Notes under the pieces: generated by a model
Told to the model about the DNA's origin: nothing
Databases searched by the model: none
What the model saw: only the letters and a program-made list of their open reading frames with translations
Source: Siphlonurus alternatus
Taxonomy: Eukaryota > Arthropoda > Insecta > Ephemeroptera > Siphlonuridae
DNA length: 64,000 bases
Direction: 5' to 3'
Assembly: GCA_949825025.1 (NCBI GenBank)
Contig: OX463780.1
Coordinates: 44,062,979-44,126,978 of the forward strand
In this document: piece by piece, positions 41,869 through 53,424 of the stretch
Position numbering within the stretch: the first letter of the stretch is position 1
How the letters are laid out: each line of letters opens with the position of its first letter
Position numbers and translations under genes: made by a program

Positions 41869-42021
41869 GCGTACAGTACATGCCTAAATGACGATTAAGC
41901 GTTTGAGGTATTACACACTTTTGGGTAGCACGAAGTGCACAAACGTTATTTTTGATAGTTTTGATTGATTTTCTAAAGCTGTAGCTCAAAGATTAGTAAC
42001 TTTGGAAAGAGTAAAGAGTAC

Positions 42022-42202
42022 AAGGCCTTCGTATTGCATCGTGTGACTTCGTATGATAAAAATTCAGAATAGCTTCTAAATGAGAAACGTACGATCGCAT
42101 GCGATACGATACGAAACTGTGCGCGTGTACTCCTGATCGGATAGATTCTTATTTTATCATACGCTGCGAAATCATGCGATTCTCATGTGTGATACAGCCC
42201 TA
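42022..42202 (-). mobile_element. hAT-like MITE family E, copy 2 (inverted)
   Basis: The minus strand starts TAGGGCTGTATCACACATGA, followed by cgcatgatttcgcagcgtat and a tttcgtatcgtatcgcatgc block, matching 18159-18360 in the same order. The distal end (aaggccttcgtattgc on plus) is only weakly complementary. G+C-elevated and non-coding. Confidence 0.6.
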
Positions 42203-42840
42203 AAGTTCATCTAAAAAAGTTCAAGTTCATAATTCTCTAACATATAGAGCAGAGTTTGACCTGTCGAGAAGTATAAAGTTAATGATATTATAATTGCAAA
42301 ATGTTATGGAAATAAGAAAATATCACATTTAAATGTATATTATATATATTTATGCTTAGTGTATAAGACTTAATTCTTACATTATATGAAGTGCAAATGG
42401 TGCAATAAAAATAAAGAGTACGAGATGCATCATAATGCTATAAAAAACAATTACCACAGTTCATAGCACTTACTTGCCATGTTAGTTATGTGCGAAATTA
42501 TAATATATATATACTTCTATATATAGAGATGCAATTATACTTAAAATGAAATTATTTAAATTAAGTTATTGCATATCATATATATGTATAGTTTAAATTA
42601 ATTTTACATGCAGTAGTAAGCATTATATTCCAAAAGAAAATCGCCATAACAAGTATATTTAAATTTTAATTACAATGCACTTGAAATAATAATTTAAATT
42701 ACTTCTTTACATCCTTCTTTCTTGAAATTTAATTATGAACAGCAAACATAAAAAATAACAATTCCATCTTCAAATGGAGAAGGCTACAAAACGCAAGGTG
42801 ACATCTTCAAGCCCTCGTGGATGCTTAACAATTTGCCTAT

Positions 42841-42866
42841 AATAATAATAATAATAATAATAATAA
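42841..42866. repeat. (AAT)n array, LINE 3' tail
   Basis: A trinucleotide array abutting the LINE 3' UTR. On the LINE sense strand it is an (ATT)n tail, a known terminus style of several non-LTR clades. Confidence 0.9.
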
Positions 42867-43105
42867 CTGTTTATTGAGCAAAATGAAATACAATACAATA
42901 TTATGTGCAACAGTATTGATTAGTTAAAATAAATAGCTCAAAGGGTGACAAAAAAAGGCATAACCCATGCACAAAAGTGATCAGTCACCCAACATATAAA
43001 ATCAGAAAATAAAACTACTTCGTCAAATTTGAAAACAATACAAAAATAAACACAAATAAAACATGTGAACATAAATAACAATATATACAATGAAAATAAG
43101 TAACG

Positions 43106-45025
43106 TTATTCCATGTTGATAACATATCCATCCTTATCACAATCAGGTAATGCATTGTACGCTTTCACAACTCTTGGGAAAAGAGAAGAAAGGTATGCAC
43201 TAGAGTAGCCACGGGGAGTGGAAAGCACAGTCCCAGACCCTCTCATACCTTCCCTTCGAGTAATGACAGAAACCCTATTGGGTCCAAAAACCTGAAAGTC
43301 ATAAACACCTGACAGACATTTTTTAAAGAAAGAGAGATCAGTTCTCTGCAGCATAGCTCTTATTGAGGGAATATTGCACTGCACAAGACGAGCCTCCCTC
43401 TCATCACACTTGTCAAACTTGCGATGTCCCAAGATCATTCTAGTTGCTCTACTTTGCACTTGCTCTAGTTTATCAATATTACAAGCTGATGTAGGGTGCC
43501 AAGCAGGCGTACCATACAGCATGACAGATCTAACCAAAGCCAGGTAGAGCATCCTAGTTGGTTTAACTTTGCCACCCCTGAAACTCCTTGAAATCATCCC
43601 CAGTATATTCATGGCCTTCTTACGAGAAATTTCTGTCTGAATATTCCACTTGAGATTATTAGAAATAGTGACTCCAAGGAGCTTCAGGGTTTCACATTGA
43701 GCAATAACATTATTGTTGACATGATATGATGACTGAATAGGAGTATTAGATCTAGTAAGACAAATATATTTTGATTTCAATGCATTTAGAGACATTTTAT
43801 TAAGCTGACACCAAATAAATATTGTGTTGAGGTCATTCTGAAGTACCTGCGAGTCCTCTATGCAAGTAATTTCTCTTGACACTGTACTATCATCTGCATA
43901 TTGACATACAGACGATGAAACACACCCAGGAAGATCAAGCATAAAAATGGTAAACAATAGAGGACCAATGACTGACCCCTGAGGCACCCCAGACGTAACC
44001 TCAACAACATCCGACACAACTCCCCTAAAGACTACCCTTTGAGTTCTTTTAAGCAAAAACGAATCAATCCATGATCTCACAGAACCACGTATGTTATAAG
44101 CATACAGCTTGGAACTCAATCTGTCATGGGGAATTGTGTCGAAAGCTCTAGACCAATCAAGAGAAACAACATCTACCTGTTTCACGTTTTTCTTATTCAA
44201 ACTGAACATCCACTCATCAATAACATGAGCAAGGAGAGTTGTACAAGATCTACCTGGAAGGAAACCATGTTGATTATTTTTCAATAACTTATTTTCCTTG
44301 AGATGAGTAAGAATAGCTTTACATAATATACGTTCAAGACATTTAGAAACTAGACTGGTCAGAGATATTGGCCTATAATTTGCAATATCATCCTTAGGGC
44401 CATCTTTATGAATTGGTACAACTCGGGCCTCCTTCCAAGCGTCAGGTACTTCTCCACATTCCAAAGAAAAGTTATACAAAGCACATAATGATGGGCTTAA
44501 TGATTCAGAGCATTTACTTAGTACACGTGCAGGAATCTCATCTGGACCACACGAAGCATCAGTTTTAATATGAGACAGGCTTACCAAAACATCATGAGTA
44601 TCACACCTTAAAGAAGATAAGATGGATCCATTAACTGAGTGAGTTGGGGGTGATAAATCCAGATAGTTCCGCTCAGGAACTGCAAAATGTAATCTAAAAT
44701 GAGAACTAAAAGCTTGGCAAATTTCATTAACATTAGTTATTGGTTTGCCATTAAAAATGAAGCAGTGAGGGACAGAACTACCGAGCTTAGAACGCATATA
44801 TCCCCAGAGATCCTTTGCATTCCTAGAGGAACCCAAATTCCATATGTAGGCAGCGAATGCATTTTTAATGGACCTCTTGATTTTATTTCTCAACACTCGG
44901 TATTTCTCCCAGAGCACAAATGAAGGTTTCAAATTACATTTTTTAAATAGCCTGTCACGTTTCTTTAAGTCAACTACAATTTCAGCACTTATCCAAGGGT
45001 GTTTTTTCCTGTCTTTCAGGCGTGA
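43106..45025 (-). CDS. LINE ORF2 fragment: reverse transcriptase
   Basis: An open frame of about 640 codons with no internal stop. It starts from the truncation point rather than a true ATG; a conventional trimmed frame begins at a TTG at 44932 (608 residues, numbering used here). Upstream codons add a basic linker with HPWIS typical of LINE ORF2. Reverse transcriptase motifs in order: KEARVVPIHKDG (about 167-178), NYRPISL (185-191), the HGFLPGRS turn (222-229), motif A DWSRAFDTIPHD (259-270), motif B SGVPQGSVIGPLLF (314-327), catalytic YADD (345-348) and LLGVTIS (418-424). A C-terminal thumb/tail follows. The protein copies its own RNA at nicked chromosomal DNA. It lacks the APE-type endonuclease, so this copy cannot mobilise itself. 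The intact frame suggests recent insertion. Confidence 0.93.
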   Translation of the reverse strand, partial: SRLKDRKKHPWISAEIVVDLKKRDRLFKKCNLKPSFVLWEKYRVLRNKIKRSIKNAFAAYIWNLGSSRNAKDLWGYMRSKLGSSVPHCFIFNGKPITNVNEICQAFSSHFRLHFAVPERNYLDLSPPTHSVNGSILSSLRCDTHDVLVSLSHIKTDASCGPDEIPARVLSKCSESLSPSLCALYNFSLECGEVPDAWKEARVVPIHKDGPKDDIANYRPISLTSLVSKCLERILCKAILTHLKENKLLKNNQHGFLPGRSCTTLLAHVIDEWMFSLNKKNVKQVDVVSLDWSRAFDTIPHDRLSSKLYAYNIRGSVRSWIDSFLLKRTQRVVFRGVVSDVVEVTSGVPQGSVIGPLLFTIFMLDLPGCVSSSVCQYADDSTVSREITCIEDSQVLQNDLNTIFIWCQLNKMSLNALKSKYICLTRSNTPIQSSYHVNNNVIAQCETLKLLGVTISNNLKWNIQTEISRKKAMNILGMISRSFRGGKVKPTRMLYLALVRSVMLYGTPAWHPTSACNIDKLEQVQSRATRMILGHRKFDKCDEREARLVQCNIPSIRAMLQRTDLSFFKKCLSGVYDFQVFGPNRVSVITRREGMRGSGTVLSTPRGYSSAYLSSLFPRVVKAYNALPDCDKDGYVINME

Positions 45026-45030
45026 TCATC

Positions 45031-46892
45031 TAGCAAGATGTCCACTTATTAATTGTTTTATTGTATATACTCAATTTCTCCCATATATCGCACTTACATT
45101 ACCAAGAGTCATAAATATCCATAAAATGTGTAGAAAGAGCGCCAAAATTTGAAACTATGACAAAATAATATAAGTAACAACATTTTTTTTTTCTTGAGAT
45201 TTGTTATTGTATAATAATTTCATAAGAGATTTGAAATATAAAATAATGGTTTTTAGTCACGTTGAAGTGCCATATTATGATTATAAATAAATAGAAATAT
45301 ATTGTGACGTAATCCTATTTATAAGTTCTATTATCTTACATATATAGTGACGTCAAGTAGTTAAATCATGATTTACACATTAGTTGGTTAACTCCTCCTA
45401 CACTCCACGTATAGCTCGTTGTTCTTCCCCATTTCTTTTTCTCTCCATTTATCTCAGTTGGAAATATATAAAGAAAAAAAAAAGTAGTTGGAGGCGGGAG
45501 AGTGTGTGAGAGAGAGAGGTGCGAAAATTAAGATGTCAGCCATGATTTATCTCGAGAGCTCGCTAGGTTGGAAAAGTCCATTAGAGGTTAACAAAGCACA
45601 GAGCAATTAAATTCCCCTGACACCCCCTCTACCTCCCAATTCTTTCTCCTCCTTCTTTTTCTCCCCACACCCTCTCCCATCTCTCTGTTGATACCCTCAT
45701 CCTATAGCTTTTTTTACAGGCTTTTGGATTGAATGTGAGTAGGAAAGAGAGAATGAAATCTTTGAGGATATATAAAAAAAAACTTGAATTAGCCCTCACT
45801 CCCACCCTTATCTTCTAATCCACGCGTGGATCTGTACGTACGCTATTTGATGCTCTTTTGTTAACTTTGTGGCTGTCACCATGCTGTCAATGTATCTGGC
45901 TTCAAACCTGGCACCCTCAGATGCATGCCTGTCTACATTATCATTACGTAATTGTAACATCATGATGCAATAATTAAAAGGGGAAATAAATTTAGTTTTT
46001 TTTATTAATTTCAATTAATTTATTTTTATTTATAAATACGTTGTGAAGTTTGCACAACTACTAAATTCATAACCACATAATTAATATTAATCATGATGAT
46101 CTTTTATGAATTTATTTTCATACATTTTCATTTGCTATCAAAACCTTCTCAGACACTATATAGCAAACATGATGTTATATTGAAAAAAATTAAAATTAAT
46201 AAAATATAAACTCAATTTTATTTTTTGTTATCCTATTATAAATGCAGCAATAAAATTGTCTAATATTTCACATCGTTTTCCTGTTTCAATAAATTTATTG
46301 GTAAATTAAATATTTACCATAGGGCACAAATGTAACTGATTTTTTTTTTTATCATGCATACCATATTAAATAATTTAAAATATATTAAATAAATCAAGTT
46401 ATAATAAATAAATATTAAATTTAACATTCATATTTATATAATATATTTTACTATTTTTGAGTTGAATTTGTAAATGATTCATGAGTATAAAGCCATAGAT
46501 TATTATTATCATCTTCTATATATACAAAATATTATATAAAGTAAGTAACAAATAAAAATTCAAACCATGTCCTGTTTGCTAGCAGACATTATTATAAGCA
46601 CGCAGTATATTTTTTTAAACCAATAATATTGAATTATTTGTTTGAAAAAATCCTTGAGATATATAAATTTATATAAAAAAAAATCATGTATAAATCCAAA
46701 GCAATAATAATGTAAAATACATTATTATGTAACATAGTCTGTTTTATATGTCTGTACGATATAATGCGACAACAGATTTGTATGTACAAAATGTATATCA
46801 TACATATCAACCACAGAGAGAGATACGACAAACTGTTGTTTATGTCATACTGGATTATTGATGTGTATAAAACACGTTCGTTTCGTTCTCTA

Positions 46893-46894
<2 letters not shown>
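45031..46894. other. Intergenic DNA with polypyrimidine-rich island
   Basis: The stretch 45490-45710 is complex, with ttatctcgagagctcgc, ggttaacaaagcac and a long pyrimidine block (ctttctcctccttctttttc). The rest is AT-rich. No coding sequence supported. Confidence 0.5.

Positions 46895-46962
<68 letters not shown>
46895..46962. repeat. (CT)n microsatellite, 34 units
   Basis: Perfect CT array. With the GA array 48 bp downstream it forms an inverted CT/GA pair. Confidence 0.96.
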
Positions 46963-46965
<3 letters not shown>

Positions 46966-47007
46966 TATACACACTGTTGTTATATTATATTATAAGGGTA
47001 TAAGGGG

Positions 47008-47010
<3 letters not shown>

Positions 47011-47045
<35 letters not shown>
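47011..47045. repeat. (GA)n microsatellite
   Basis: GA array complementary in sense to the CT array at 46895-46962. Confidence 0.95.
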
Positions 47046-47050
<5 letters not shown>

Positions 47051-47639
47051 GAACAGGAGGGGTCCCACCAATCAACAGACACATATAAACACACCAAACA
47101 TATTATACATATATATAGTCACGGGTGACAAGCTTGTTTTATTTATTTACTTTTTTTTTTTGGCAGTCATACTGAAAAACTCTCATGGTTCTCTATATTT
47201 TTTGGTGGAGTTATATTTTTACCACCCGCAAACGTTTTTTCTCTGGAGAATATATGGAGCAGTAGCATCTGTGTCCGTCCTTTTGCAACTTCAATAATGC
47301 AAAACATTTACACTCAACAATATACTGCATGAAAGTAGAAAAATATAAATTTTTACCACTCAGAATACAAAAAAAGTATACATTTTTTTATTATTATAAA
47401 AAAGTAATTTGGTTCTTTATTTATTATAATTTAAAAACATGTTATAATTTATATTTTGTTGTTGTTTACAATTTTTTTTACCATTCATATATATCTCATG
47501 GGGTTATATAAATTATAAATGATTAAGAATTCGTTTTAAATAAAAATTAGTAATAATAATAATAATCTTAAATATAAATGAGTATATATTATATTTTATT
47601 AAAATTTTCAAAAGTTAGAAGTTGAATGTGAAATCTCAT
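47046..47639. other. AT-rich intergenic DNA
   Basis: Nothing supportable. Confidence 0.6.
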
Positions 47640-47960
47640 TCAATTTTCCAGCTCTTTGCGTTCTCAACTAATTCTATTACTATCCATTAAAAGCTACGTC
47701 ACAATTTCCTTTTGCTATACCATGGTTGCTTGGCTTGCTTTTACCAAGGGTTGGTTTTGCCTTATACTATACTTGGTACTTTACTCTACGCCTTCTCTTT
47801 TGGTACTGCCCACAAGAGGGCTATCCATGCGCCACTCATAATTACGGAATAAATTGTATGACTCTCCATGGACCGAGCTGCATAAACACTCATTACACCA
47901 GCTAGCAAACCATCCCTAACATTACACCAAGCAAAATCCTACACACCACTGAATCACAAC
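47640..47960. promoter_or_regulatory. Island with CTCF-like motif
   Basis: Less AT-rich complex sequence. CCACAAGAGGGC (47810-47821) matches the CTCF core CCASYAGRKGGC at 11 of 12 positions. Also cttttaccaagggttgg and imperfect cttgg repeats. If CTCF-bound it could be a boundary; speculative. Confidence 0.25.
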
Positions 47961-49954
47961 ACCGAATAAAAAAAAAAAAGAAGGGTTAAATTCACATGGG
48001 AAATGAAGTAGTTCATCATAAAATAAATTAAATCTTATTTTTAGAATTAAAAAAATACATGAATATAAGATTAAGTATATCATAACATTTTTTTTAAATA
48101 AAAAATAAATATATTAAAAAAATGACATTTTTACTAAAATGTATCATACATCATACAAGTATAGTTTTTTTTTATCATTATAAATGAGAATAATGTCATA
48201 TCTTGACTTTCTCGTATATATAAAAAAATATATTATATTGCTAAAGGCAATTTTTATATTTCTCTAATGAATTGCTCTACTCAAGTTGATATCATTTCTA
48301 TATAAAACCCTAAAGGGATAAAATATATTTATATGAAAAAAAAATAGATTCCCTATAGAATAAAATTACTATTATATGTGTGTTTGAAGGAAAAAAAATA
48401 ATGTCCTCAATCTATAGAAGAGAACATAGCTTACGATTTTTATATATTTATACATATAAAAAAATCTGTCATTTTCTATGGACCAATCAGGATTTTTTCT
48501 CCTCTATTTGGGGGATCAGCAAAACTATGGAACATGCTCGTTTTCTCTCTATCATCCCTTCTTCTTTCTTTTTTTTTCTATCCCTTAGCTCTTCCTTCAC
48601 TCTCTTACAAAGTGAATGGCTTGAGGCAAAAAAAGAAAAAAAGATTGTCGAAACCTCCTGATCTTTTAATGCCTATTTGAGGGTCAGATAACTCAATAAG
48701 GGGGAAAATATCGCCCTCAGCGACATAGAAAAAAAAAAAGACTGTAAAAATATATATTTATATAAGAAGACGGAAAAGTGATGGAACTTGGCTTATCTTT
48801 TTCATAACTGAAGATAATATAACATTTAGAGTCAAATAAAAGAATAAAAAAACTTTTTTAATAAATATTTCATAAAAAATATCTCTTTACTTTAATTTGA
48901 ATAAATATACAGTGTATACTAATAAACTGAGTTTATTTTAATTGAAAAGGTAATGAAATAACAGACATTATGCTGGCAAAATTTATTTCATTTAAATTAA
49001 ATGTCAAATAAATGTGCATTGGAATGCAAAAGAAATTGAAGTTTGCTGTTATTTATAAAAAAATAATATCAAAAAATAATGTTATAAATTGTTCAATTTT
49101 CTCTGATTATAATGTACACATTGATATATTTTTTTAATAATTAATTTCTGTTTATAATTAAAATATTATCAAACCATTATTATAAATTTATTATTAAAAA
49201 TGATTAATAAACATATCTCATGTATATAAAATATCATATAACATTAAAATAAATTATTGAATATATTATATTGTTGACGTATATCTATTATTTTTAAACA
49301 AGCTGGTAAAAGTTTTTATAACTACATGGTGTTGTTAATATTGATGATAAATTCAGTTGACTGTTGACCCATAAGGCACAACTCCTTTTTACTTTTTTAA
49401 AAGTCTATTAAGTTCGTATTTAATATAAAAGAGAAGAAAAGAATTAAAAATAAAGAATTTTTTATCGCTTTATGTTGACGTTGTACACCGTGTAGTTGAG
49501 GTTAATTAGTGGCTAAATGAGAGAGGTAATAAATGAAGTTGCGATGTAGCAGATGCTGTTACAGAGATAAGAACGCTCCGTACCACGACTGCCTATATAG
49601 AAGAAGAATATTCGACTTACGCCTCATATATTTCACATGTTAAACTTATATATTTTTTTATCTTACGTAATATACGTCATAAAATTTGTTAAGGATGAGT
49701 AAAAGTACATTAATCTAAAAATAACAGTGACGAAATTCATACTCATTTTTTTTTTAGTATTTAATTTCAGAAAATATGTATTTTAAGTGGCAAAGTAATA
49801 TATTAATCTAAAATGTAATATTTAATTGAAAATTTGGTGTATTAATAAAAAATTTATATAATTTAAACCACAAAATTATAAATTAAATAAGTTAACTTAA
49901 ATGATATACAAACATAAACACATTAAATATTGTGCGTATATATAATGTTTGCTA
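47961..49954. other. AT-rich intergenic DNA
   Basis: No gene. A splice-acceptor-like pyrimidine tract ending cccttag (about 48555-48587) has no credible exon after it. Confidence 0.55.
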
Positions 49955-50799
49955 CACTGCAAAAAATCGGTATTCAGACCCTCCATGCTTTTAACATTTA
50001 CTGAACGTTAAAAGTATTTAGAAAAATAGCTAAATGTCTTTGCTATTTAATCACTGTTTTTACCATTTAAAAACTAACGTTTTAAACATTAGATTTTTGT
50101 TAATAGAATTAGCATTCAGAAATTGCATGTCAATAGCATTTAGAAGTATTATATGCGGAATAGATCGTAATATATTTTAGGGGTCGACCCTTAGAGGGTC
50201 ATTATTCTTACTGAATCAATTAAAGCCAATGCTAAATCCATAATCCTCACAGTTTATGACAAATTTTGTTATAAATATTTGTATACTTTAAAAAAATGAC
50301 CCCTGTTAGACCCCAAGGGTCGACCCTTAAAATGCGTAAATAAGAGCTCTAAAGTTAATTAAGGACATTGCTAATGTCAATTTTGCAATTTTTCACGAAA
50401 AAAAAATTTAAGGGTCTTTTGACCCTTAAGGGTCAAAGGGTCGCAAATTTAAGGGTCGCCATTAGAACCGCCATCAAATTTTACCCTAGAATCGAAATTT
50501 GTATAACCTTGTATTAAAATGAACCCTTGTCATTTCACCATAGCTCTTATTTATTTTATATACCTCAATAATACTCTTCCTACTAAGAAAGCATTAGCAG
50601 TGCAGTGGTAAGGGTATGATCGAAAGTGATTACCGAAGTTAAGCTGGCGAGTAGTTAGATTGGTGATCACTTTTTAGCTTTTTACAACAGGTATGAAGAC
50701 CGTAAACAATAAAAGCATTGAGAAGCTAAACACTTTTGGTGATGCAAAAGTGATTGTGGAGATTCTCAATGCCTTTGGTATTTAGTTGTTTTTGCAGTG
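49955..50799. mobile_element. 845-bp DNA transposon, CACTG termini, TA duplication
   Basis: Terminal inverted repeats CACTGCAAAAA and TTTTTGCAGTG are flanked on both sides by TA (49953-49954 and 50800-50801). CACTG ends with a 2-bp duplication fit the CMC (EnSpm/CACTA, Mirage) group. No transposase frame: non-autonomous. The interior carries at least eight GGGTC motifs in both orientations, including the palindrome GGGTCGACCC at 50181-50190 and 50317-50326, and a 5S-rRNA-like segment near the right end. Confidence 0.8.
50605..50675 (+). ncRNA. 5S rRNA-like internal promoter segment
   Basis: taccgaagttaagc (50631-50644) matches the highly conserved 5S rRNA core around the A box. It is followed by gtagttagattggtgatcac, resembling the downstream GTTAG...TTGG...GTGACC region with small deletions, and then TTTTT (50671-50675), a pol III terminator. 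Not a functional 5S gene: the length and C-box are altered. Best explained as a 5S-derived (SINE3-type) sequence captured in the CACTG element. Confidence 0.5.
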
Positions 50800-50801
50800 T
50801 A

Positions 50802-51690
50802 ATCAAAAAACATACTGTTATATATTTTCATGCGTGTAAAATTGTGATAATTGCATAATAAAATTGAATTTTAAAATGTGTTTTATAATCTATATTTCCC
50901 ATGGTGGAGACTGTAATGAAATTTCCAATGTTTTCACGAGTTGAATTTAATTATAAGAGTAGTGATAATTGAATTGAAATCGTATACATATATGAGTTTC
51001 AATTTATAATATCCAATTCAGAACATTACAAAGTGAAGCTTTGCAACGAGGACTGTAATTAAATTTAATGATAATCACTATACAACATCATTGTAACATA
51101 TCAATTAACTATTGTTGCATCATTGATTAATGAAAAGTGTAATGTTATTAATATTTTTGGACTGTATACATGGCGACATCAATTATCTAATATACAATTA
51201 CAGATAATTTTCATGCTGATATTACCATTTATACGCATTACATGAAATGTTTTTAAAAATGTGTACAATTTTTTTTAATAGAATTTGTATGTAGATTTGT
51301 TACAATAATTTTTTACTCATTTTAGGTAGCATTTTGTACGCAGAAGGTGATCATTTTCAACCGTATCAAATATTCTACCGTTAAAATACTTCATAATTTG
51401 AAAAATATTAACAATTAAGACAGAAAAAATACGAATGGAAGAGAAATTCAACCCAGCAAAATATCAGATAATAGAAGCTTCAAGTCAGCTGATTTTGTAA
51501 AGTCCCCATGCATCATCCTATGTAACTCCCCCCCCCCCCCCTCAAAATTGCTGTTTTTGCTTCAAAATCAGAACATCCTAAATGAATATGGTTTTAAATT
51601 AATAGCTATAACAGTTACTGAGAAAATTCAAATTATCTAACATGGTGGCTTATGGAGAAAATTTTCGCGTCTAGTAACTATATAGCAAAG
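50802..51690. other. AT-rich intergenic DNA
   Basis: No gene. A 14-nt C run at 51528-51541. Confidence 0.6.
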
Positions 51691-51895
51691 GTGGATTCAG
51701 ATGGCGACAACGGCGATGCGACGCGATTTTGACGTAAAAGCTGTGAAATTGTATGCGGTGGTGAATTCGCCGGGAATCGTGTTAATTACGATGCTCTTTT
51801 TCTTTTAATCGACAAATATGGCCGCCAATAGATGTTACAGCAAGTGCGCATTATTCGCGTTGCGTCGCATGATAAAAATCGACATATGAATCCAC
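51691..51895. mobile_element. MITE J, GTGGATTCA termini
   Basis: The left end GTGGATTCAGATGGCGAC with gatgcgacgcg is mirrored at the right by gcgttgcgtcgcatg and TCGACATATGAATCCAC. 205 bp, G+C-elevated, non-coding. The ttttatcatgcgac block loosely recalls family E. Confidence 0.75.
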
Positions 51896-52099
51896 TCTAA
51901 CACTTGAAGCCTCGTCGCTATGTATTTACTTTTATAAAAAAAAATAATTGATTTACTTTTAGATTCTGTTTTTGTAATTTTACACTGCAATAGTTTGTTA
52001 CACACATAAACATTATAAGCTTTTGTTTTTAAAACTAATCGTATTTTACTCATTTGTGTATATTGTTCACCCTTTTTTTTTTTACCACCCACCCTATCT

Positions 52100-52270
52100 A
52101 TACCCCTCCCAACTCGCGTTTGCTGGCTCATTTACCCTGACGCGGCGACACTCACCAAAAAGTGAGGACCATCCATCCATCCCTATTATACAACAGCAGT
52201 GCCATCTGGCGATGTTCAATGAACGACTCTATGGGGACATAAGGCTGCACTGGCGGTAAATCGTACCTAC
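52100..52270. promoter_or_regulatory. G+C-elevated island
   Basis: Complex sequence with gacgcggcgacactcacc, a (CCAT)3 run and gtgccatctggcgatg, which is CTCF-like on the minus strand (about 10 of 12). Overlapping frames are not protein-like. Candidate regulatory element. Confidence 0.28.
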
Positions 52271-53424
52271 CCCCCTTTTCTCTTTGTAACTTGATGGATG
52301 TGATGTCACTTGTGTAAAACAGAACAAATCAATTAGATATACGACCTACTATATATACAGTATACGTAAATGTATTGCCCACCATCATATAGTGATAGAA
52401 TATATATTTTATATATGTGTATAATAAAAAATTGGCACTCTAAAAAAAAAATAAAAGCATAGAAAGAATAATAGTTGCTATGGGAAAATAGATATAAATT
52501 TTCTATATATATGTTGGACAATACAAACCATTGGTATGTTGTATATCTGTATCAAGATATATATAGAACAAAATAATATATATATTATATACATATATAG
52601 ATGGTTTGTAAAGGCGGGGGTGGGAGGGACTATAAAAAAGTTTGTTCTTATCAGTTCAAAAAATAAATTGTTCTTTTTTTTCTGATTGAATGAATATTTT
52701 ATGTGTATTATTGATTTTGATTTATATATAGATATGAAATTTCAATATTTCCCACATAAAATTTTTGTTTCAGTTAACAGTAATGTTTTATGTTAGTTTT
52801 TATTGCTTTGCTATATATGTACGTATGGATGTAATATGTGACCTATTTTTTGAAACTGTATAGAATGATACAAAAAAAACAGTACTGCAAATTACTTTCT
52901 GATGTGTCTCTGAATGGTGCTTTATAAATTTATAAATTATAAATCCAGCACAAATGTAACAATACATAGAGACGTGGTTTGATAAAAAAAAAAAAAGCTG
53001 GCTAAGATTATATTAAAAAAAAAATCAAATTAGAACATAGAAAATATATTATACATTATGAAAATAATAGCCAATGAGAGAAAAGTCATGACATGTGAGC
53101 TGTGCAATAAGAGCGGATTATGATAACGCGGTAGTAATAAACTTGTAATTTTTCTTCATATAAAGTTTATTCGTTAATACGGAATACACATGACCAATAA
53201 TAATTAATTTCCTATGTTAAAATCAGTAAATTACCTGTCAAAATTTATTGAATACATAAAATTATATTCAAATTTGACACATTTTATTTAAATAATTTAA
53301 AATGCTAATGTATATATAACAATATGTATACTAAATCACATATAATAGAAATTTAACAATTTTACACATGATTTAAAGTTATACAATGTACAAACAAATG
53401 ATGAGAAGATTTCTATTAGAGATT
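52271..53424. other. AT-rich intergenic DNA
   Basis: Nothing supportable; a 13-bp tandem duplication (atttctattagag twice) at 53409-53434. Confidence 0.55.

Larger units (their letters stand above)
42841..45030 (-). mobile_element. 5'-truncated non-LTR retrotransposon (LINE)
   Basis: A minus-strand element with the reverse transcriptase half of ORF2, a short 3' UTR, an AATAAA signal (plus-strand tttatt 42870-42875) and a microsatellite tail (ATT)n at 42841-42866. No endonuclease domain is present, and the frame stops at TGA 45026-45028, so the element appears 5'-truncated near 45.03 kb, as is usual for target-primed reverse transcription. Residue patterns suit the CR1/Jockey group; the clade is not settled. 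No target duplication identified. Confidence 0.9.

Noticed and set aside
44699..45152. Plus-strand frames opposite the LINE
   Set aside because: Shadows of the minus-strand reverse transcriptase frame and its 5' junction.
48547..48587. Strong splice-acceptor-like pyrimidine tract ending in TAG
   Set aside because: No protein-like exon follows; T/C-rich tracts are common here.
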